Shown here: in pieces, positions 4,843-8,328 of the stretch
Numbering within the stretch: the first letter of the stretch is position 1
Layout: each line of letters begins with the position of its first letter
Source of the DNA: Bacteroidota bacterium
GTDB taxonomy: Bacteria > Bacteroidota > Bacteroidia > Flavobacteriales > Flavobacteriaceae
Direction of reading: 5' to 3'
Length of the DNA stretch: 8,328 nucleotides
NCBI GenBank assembly: GCA_022601215.1
Contig: JAHZIZ010000318.1
Coordinates: 1-8,328, forward strand
Translations under genes and position numbers: made by a program
The notes under the pieces: model-generated
The model's input: the letters and a program-made list of their open reading frames with translations, nothing else
The model's database searches: none
Told to the model about the DNA's origin: nothing

Positions 4843-5778
4843 ATGAACAAAGCAACATTACTTGCATTATTACTAGTGGTACTTACCTTCGGATCGTGTA
4901 GAAACGACGATGGAACAAACGGTACTTTCGTTCCAGCGAGAGATAGAGGGGAAGAAGCGCCACTTTCAACTATGATTATTGAGGATTATTTATCGACACA
5001 CTTCTATAATTATGAAGAGTTTGAGACGCCACCAACCGATTTCGATTTTAAAATAAGATTCGATACCATCGCTGGAGATAACGCAAACAAAACACCTCTA
5101 ATGGAACAGGTGACTAGTAAAACTGTTGTGGATAGAGTAGATACGGATGTGAGTTATACTTTATACTATCTTACGGTTGCTCAAGGTGGAGGAGAGAAGA
5201 GCCCAACGTTTGGAGATGTTGCCACACTGGAATATGAAGCTCATTGGATTAACGAGGAGCCTAACGTAGCGAAACCGTATACCGACTTATTAGATAGTTC
5301 TGTAACGCCAGTTACATTTAGCTTGACCTCTATTGTAAATGGATTGCAGGATGGACTACAAGAGTTTAATGAGGCTGAAGATATCTTGATTAACGATGAT
5401 GGAAGTCTTACTCCAGTAAACCCTGGGATTGGGGCTGTATTTATGCAATCGGGCTTAGGATACTATGTAAACGAAACGGGACAAGGTGGAGACGTGCCTG
5501 TTTATGCGCAGCTCTTTTTTACATTTACGATGTATACCGTGGCCGATGGCGATCAGGATAACGATGGAATTTTAACTATTAATGAAGATTTAAACGGGAA
5601 TCTATTGGAAGAAGATGATGATACAGATGGTGACGGACTTCCTAACTTTTTCGATGGAGATGATGATAATGATGGGCGTCCTACTTCGCAAGAAATTGAA
5701 GTGGCAGATGATGGAACTATTACCTTCCCAGATACAGATAATGACGGAATAGTAGACTATCTAGATAGCGATAGTTAA
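4843..5778 (+). CDS. FKBP-like lipoprotein with C-terminal calcium-repeat tail
   Basis: Probably an envelope-anchored relative of FKBP-type peptidyl-prolyl isomerases, which assist folding of exported proteins. The 311 residues begin with a lipoprotein signal peptide: hydrophobic 5-16, lipobox FGSC with C19, then RNDD, an acidic stretch resembling the surface-export signal of Bacteroidota lipoproteins. An FKBP-like fold spans about 121-233: GDVATLEYEAHW, DLLDSS, TFSLTSIVNGLQDGLQEF, AVFMQSGLGYY and a closing FFTFTMYTV strand. The tryptophan at the floor of the FKBP pocket (normally ViGWdeGL) is leucine here, so catalysis may be weak. Residues 235-311 hold aspartate-rich DxDxDG-type repeats like thrombospondin type 3 units, which bind calcium. 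I chose the ATG at 4843; the TTG at 4813 only adds residues ahead of the signal peptide. A degenerate -7 box (TATCTTGC, 4816-4823) is the only promoter candidate. Confidence 0.82.
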   Translation: MNKATLLALLLVVLTFGSCRNDDGTNGTFVPARDRGEEAPLSTMIIEDYLSTHFYNYEEFETPPTDFDFKIRFDTIAGDNANKTPLMEQVTSKTVVDRVDTDVSYTLYYLTVAQGGGEKSPTFGDVATLEYEAHWINEEPNVAKPYTDLLDSSVTPVTFSLTSIVNGLQDGLQEFNEAEDILINDDGSLTPVNPGIGAVFMQSGLGYYVNETGQGGDVPVYAQLFFTFTMYTVADGDQDNDGILTINEDLNGNLLEEDDDTDGDGLPNFFDGDDDNDGRPTSQEIEVADDGTITFPDTDNDGIVDYLDSDS

Positions 5779-5802
5779 CCTTATAGAACAAAGCAATCAT
5801 AT

Positions 5803-5834
5803 AAAAAAAGCCTCGCACATGCGAGGCTTTTTTT
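5803..5834. terminator. Strong bidirectional terminator
   Basis: AAAAAAAGCCTCGC (5803-5816), loop ACAT, then GCGAGGCTTTTTTT (5821-5834) form a perfect 14-base-pair hairpin with A/T tails on both sides. It sits between the 3' ends of the FKBP-like lipoprotein gene and the transketolase C-terminal gene, and should stop both. Confidence 0.93.
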
Positions 5835-5853
5835 ATGGTCAGGAAATTCCTGA

Positions 5854-6807
5854 TTATTTTCTTGCAATCACCTTAATAGAGGCTTTTACAATAGCTTCGG
5901 CATTTAAACCGTATTTGTCCATTAATTGATCTGGTGTTCCAGATTCTCCAAAGGTATCTTGAGTGGCTACAAATTCCTGAGGAGTTGGCGCTTGTTCTGC
6001 TAGTACTCTAGAAACACTTTCTCCAAGACCACCAAGGTAATTATGCTCTTCAGCAGTAACAACACAACCGGTCTTCCGCGCACTGGCAACAATAGCATTG
6101 GCATCGAGCGGCTTGATCGTGTGTATGTTAATCACTTCGGCAGTGATTCCTTGTTCGTGTAAGGTTTCAGCAGCTTGTAATGCTTCCCAAACCAAATGCC
6201 CTGTGGCTACAATGGTAACATCACTTCCTTCTTGTAATTGAACGGCTTTACCAATATGAAATGCTCCATTTTCTGGCGTAAAGTTGGCCACTTTTGGTCG
6301 GCCAAAACGCAAGTACACCGGTCCGTCATGTTCTGCAATAGCAAGTGTGGCAGCTTTTGTCTGATTGTAATCACAAGTGTTGATTACCGTCATTCCAGGG
6401 AGCATTTTCATCAGTCCTAAATCTTCTAGTATCTGGTGTGTAGCTCCGTCTTCTCCTAAAGTAACTCCCGCGTGAGAAGCACAAATCTTAACGTTCTTAT
6501 GGCTATAGGCAATACTTTGACGAATTTGATCGTACACACGGCCTGTAGAGAAATTGGCGAAAGTTCCCGTAAATGGGATTTTTCCTCCAATAGTCATCCC
6601 AGCGGCAAGTCCCATCATATTCGCTTCAGCAATTCCCACCTGAAAGAAACGTTCAGGATGGTTGGCTTTAAATTCGTCCATTTTTAAGGATCCCGTAAGA
6701 TCGGCACAAAGGGCAACTACATTAGGATTATTTTGTCCCAATTCGGTAAGACCCGCTCCAAAACCAGAACGTGTATCTTTTTTACCTGTGTCTGTATATT
6801 TTTTCAT
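5854..6807 (-). CDS. tkt: Transketolase, C-terminal subunit
   Basis: Second half of a two-gene transketolase, which moves two-carbon ketol units between sugar phosphates in the pentose phosphate pathway. The 317 residues cover the pyrimidine-binding and C-terminal domains. FFQVGIAEANMMG at 54-66 contains the catalytic glutamate (E61) that activates thiamine diphosphate. SHAGVTLGEDGATHQ at 111-125 carries substrate/cofactor histidines (H112, H124), and YLRFGRP is typical of the same domain. A transketolase C-terminal fold follows (about 190-310, with TAEEHNYLGGLG). The ATG at 6807 is 15 bases after the N-terminal gene's stop, so the two are cotranscribed and must assemble into one enzyme. The gene ends 20 bases before a strong terminator. 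The split form is common in Bacteroidota and in some other bacteria and archaea. A DXS-like alternative is unlikely given the N-terminal partner. Confidence 0.94.
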   Translation of the reverse strand: MKKYTDTGKKDTRSGFGAGLTELGQNNPNVVALCADLTGSLKMDEFKANHPERFFQVGIAEANMMGLAAGMTIGGKIPFTGTFANFSTGRVYDQIRQSIAYSHKNVKICASHAGVTLGEDGATHQILEDLGLMKMLPGMTVINTCDYNQTKAATLAIAEHDGPVYLRFGRPKVANFTPENGAFHIGKAVQLQEGSDVTIVATGHLVWEALQAAETLHEQGITAEVINIHTIKPLDANAIVASARKTGCVVTAEEHNYLGGLGESVSRVLAEQAPTPQEFVATQDTFGESGTPDQLMDKYGLNAEAIVKASIKVIARK

Positions 6808-6822
6808 AATATCTTTTCAGTA

Positions 6823-7668
6823 TTAATAATCACCCAAGGTTTCTGGGTTTTGAGTGAGTCCTATCGCTAACTGTTCGTCATTGGGTGCTTTTCCATGCCA
6901 TGCATGAGTATGCATCATGAAGTCTACGCCATTCCCCATTACTGTGTGCATTAAAACACAAACGGGTTTTCCCTGTCCTGTTTTAGCTTTTGCAGCATTC
7001 AGGCCATCAATAACCGCTTCTAAGTTGTTCCCTTCTTTTATTTCCATTACATCCCAACCAAAAGCCTCAAACTTCCCTCTTAGGTTTCCTAATGGAAGTA
7101 CAGCATCTAAAGATCCATCAATTTGCTGTTTGTTGTAGTCAACCGTTACTACCAAGTTGTCAATTTTATTACCGGCCGCATACATAATAGCTTCCCAGTT
7201 CTGACCTTCTTGTAATTCTCCGTCACCACATAATGCAAACACAATATGATTATCGTTGTTTAACTTTTTGGCTTGTGCAGCTCCAGCCGCAACAGAAATT
7301 CCTTGCCCTAGAGATCCAGAAGCAATACGGATACCAGGAAGGCCTTCATGCGTAGTTGGATGTCCTTGCAAACGAGAATTAATCAATCGGAAGGTGTTCA
7401 GCTCTTCAACTGGAAAGTATCCCGAACGAGCCAAAACACTGTAAAAAACTGGAGATATATGTCCGTTCGAAAGAAAGAAGAGATCTTCTTCTTTTCCGTC
7501 CATCTCAAAACCGTCTTTACGATCCATGACTTCTTGGAAGAGTCCTACAAAAAATTCGGCACAACCTAAAGAGCCTCCTGGGTGACCAGAATTTACTTTG
7601 TGTACCTGTCTTAAAATATCCCTACGCACTTGAGTAACAAGGTCGGTGAGGTGATTCATATCTGGCAT
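6823..7668 (-). CDS. tkt: Transketolase, N-terminal subunit
   Basis: First half of the split transketolase, binding the diphosphate end of thiamine diphosphate. The 281 residues show NSGHPGG (26-32), SNGHISP (68-74), SGSLGQG (117-123), the ThDP motif GDGELQEGQNWEA (148-160) running to VDYNKQQ (176-182), and HAWHGKAPN (255-263). It stops at LGDY after that motif, where full-length transketolase would continue into the domain carried by the downstream gene. I chose the ATG at 7666-7668: an in-frame ATG at 7710 lies between the -33 and -7 promoter elements and so should not be in the mRNA, and the residues it would add resemble no family N-terminus. Gene order is N-half then C-half, 15 bases apart, under the promoter at 7692-7722. 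Confidence 0.94.
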   Translation of the reverse strand: MPDMNHLTDLVTQVRRDILRQVHKVNSGHPGGSLGCAEFFVGLFQEVMDRKDGFEMDGKEEDLFFLSNGHISPVFYSVLARSGYFPVEELNTFRLINSRLQGHPTTHEGLPGIRIASGSLGQGISVAAGAAQAKKLNNDNHIVFALCGDGELQEGQNWEAIMYAAGNKIDNLVVTVDYNKQQIDGSLDAVLPLGNLRGKFEAFGWDVMEIKEGNNLEAVIDGLNAAKAKTGQGKPVCVLMHTVMGNGVDFMMHTHAWHGKAPNDEQLAIGLTQNPETLGDY

Positions 7669-7691
7669 AGAATTGTTGTTTTTTCTGAGGG

Positions 7692-7722
7692 CTAAAATAG
7701 GCTTTTCCACATGGGCTTCAAA
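7692..7722 (-). promoter_or_regulatory. Promoter of the transketolase operon
   Basis: On the minus strand TTTG (7719-7722) and TATTTTAG (7692-7699, one mismatch to TAnnTTTG) are exactly 19 bases apart. The transcript would start around 7685, giving a leader of under 20 bases to the ATG at 7668. This placement decides the start codon, because the alternative ATG at 7710 is upstream of the start of transcription. Confidence 0.65.
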
Positions 7723-7800
7723 GCACCAAAATGGACAGTTATTAACGAATCTTATGTTTTAGTTAACAGCCAAGGATTATATCCAGTCCAATAGTCCCCT

Positions 7801-7831
7801 TTTGTTAAAATTTAATCGTGAAGTACGTTTG
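7801..7831 (+). promoter_or_regulatory. Promoter of the small lipoprotein gene
   Basis: TTTG (7801-7804), 19 bases, then TACGTTTG (7824-7831) is a perfect match to the Bacteroidota housekeeping promoter. Transcription should begin near 7838, about 40 bases before the ATG at 7878. Confidence 0.72.
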
Positions 7832-7877
7832 AGCGGGGTTTTTACGTTATGTCAATACAAACCTAAAAACCCTCAAC

Positions 7878-8318
7878 ATGAAGAAAATACTAATTCCCCT
7901 TATCATATGTTGTGTTGCTTTTGTCCAATGCAAGAGCGATGACGACACCCATAATGATCCAAGTCAGGCCGATGCCGTAAGCGACTTGGCGAAAGAAGGA
8001 ACTTGGAATGTTTCTTATTATTTTGATACCGATCAAGATGAAACCAGTGCTTTTGCAGGCTTCTCCTTCAATTTTCAAGATGGTGGAGTGGTAGCGGCAA
8101 GCAATGACCTACTGTCCGTATCAGGAACGTGGTCTGTCTCAGAGAGTAGTGATGGCACGATTGATTTTACAATGAATTTTCCACCCGATAGTACGGGAAG
8201 CTTTAGCGAGCTAAGCGACGATTGGGATGTTGTCTCTAGCACTTCGTCTCAACTTGAGTTGAGTGATGAGAGCGGGGGTAATGGTGGTACCGATTTTCTC
8301 ACTTTTGAGAAAAATTAG
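7878..8318 (+). CDS. Small acidic lipoprotein, function unknown
   Basis: I do not recognise a named family, though short lipoproteins of this general look are common in Flavobacteriaceae. The 146 residues start with a signal peptide (MKKILIPLIICCVAFVQC). The lipidated cysteine is probably C18, although the preceding glutamine is unusual for a lipobox. KSDDD follows directly, matching the acidic signal that sends Bacteroidota lipoproteins to the cell surface. The mature part looks all-beta: GTWNVSYYFDTDQDE (41-55), FSFNFQDGGVVAAS (62-75), GTWSVSESSDGTIDFTMNF (83-101), DWDVVSSTSSQLELSD (115-130) and a glycine-rich turn before DFLTFEKN. The repeated GTW...V and alternating hydrophobic pattern suggest a small beta-barrel or lipocalin-like sheet; this is inference. 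It has a consensus promoter and diverges from the transketolase operon. The stop is abutted by an ATG at 8319, too close to the edge to judge. Confidence 0.82.
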   Translation: MKKILIPLIICCVAFVQCKSDDDTHNDPSQADAVSDLAKEGTWNVSYYFDTDQDETSAFAGFSFNFQDGGVVAASNDLLSVSGTWSVSESSDGTIDFTMNFPPDSTGSFSELSDDWDVVSSTSSQLELSDESGGNGGTDFLTFEKN

Positions 8319-8328
8319 ATGACATACT

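Noticed and set aside
6238..7569. Several plus-strand frames of 60-73 codons across transketolase
   Set aside because: All are antisense to the two transketolase genes and show no recognisable protein.
5854..7668. Transketolase broken by a frameshift
   Set aside because: The two halves are separated by a proper stop, a 15-base gap and a new ATG, and the break falls at the known domain boundary of split transketolases. This is the normal Bacteroidota arrangement.
8319..8328. Start of another gene (ATG abutting the stop of the small lipoprotein gene)
   Set aside because: Only three codons are visible, so nothing supports a coding call.

Overview
The window looks like a chromosomal segment from a marine-type Flavobacteriaceae (phylum Bacteroidota). 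Several things point there. Promoters follow the Bacteroidota form (TTTG, about 19-20 bases, TAnnTTTG) and genes lack Shine-Dalgarno sequences. Transketolase is split into two adjacent genes. Lipoproteins carry an acidic run after the lipidated cysteine, and a MerR/B12-domain regulator sits directly upstream of a phytoene desaturase gene. The base composition is AT-rich, and the gene set is mostly housekeeping.

Positions 1-2110 (minus strand) hold the start of a carotenoid locus: a CarH/LitR-like regulator followed 54 bases later by crtI, which runs off the left edge. Both genes have the same inverted repeat (TTTGTTTAA/TTAAACAAA, half-sites 16-17 bases apart) at their 5' ends. This is the best candidate for the regulator's own operator and the most informative regulatory signal in the window.

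Positions 2110-3300 are sparse. They contain one small putative secreted protein of unknown function (minus), a stretch of about 400 bases without a convincing gene, and a minus-strand tRNA-Lys(TTT) - tRNA-Leu(GAG) unit. That unit has a near-consensus promoter and one terminator per tRNA. The 3' end of tRNA-Leu plus its terminator is duplicated about 149 bases away as a remnant without the rest of the tRNA. A further GC-rich hairpin with a T-run lies between the two copies.

Positions 3300-4840 hold aroK (plus), which may be leaderless, converging with a PyrR-like phosphoribosyltransferase gene (minus) with a 9-base overlap of the two 3' ends. An S4-domain RNA-binding protein gene lies upstream of the phosphoribosyltransferase on the same strand.

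Positions 4840-5835 encode an FKBP-like lipoprotein (plus) ending in calcium-binding type repeats, closed by a strong bidirectional terminator. Positions 5854-7722 (minus) hold the two-gene transketolase, N-terminal half then C-terminal half, behind its own promoter. Diverging from it, a small acidic lipoprotein of unknown function (plus) has a perfect consensus promoter.

I see no CRISPR array, insertion sequence, phage gene or defence system. The nearest things to unexplained structure are the shared operator-like repeats, the tRNA-Leu 3'-end duplication and the orphan secreted proteins.
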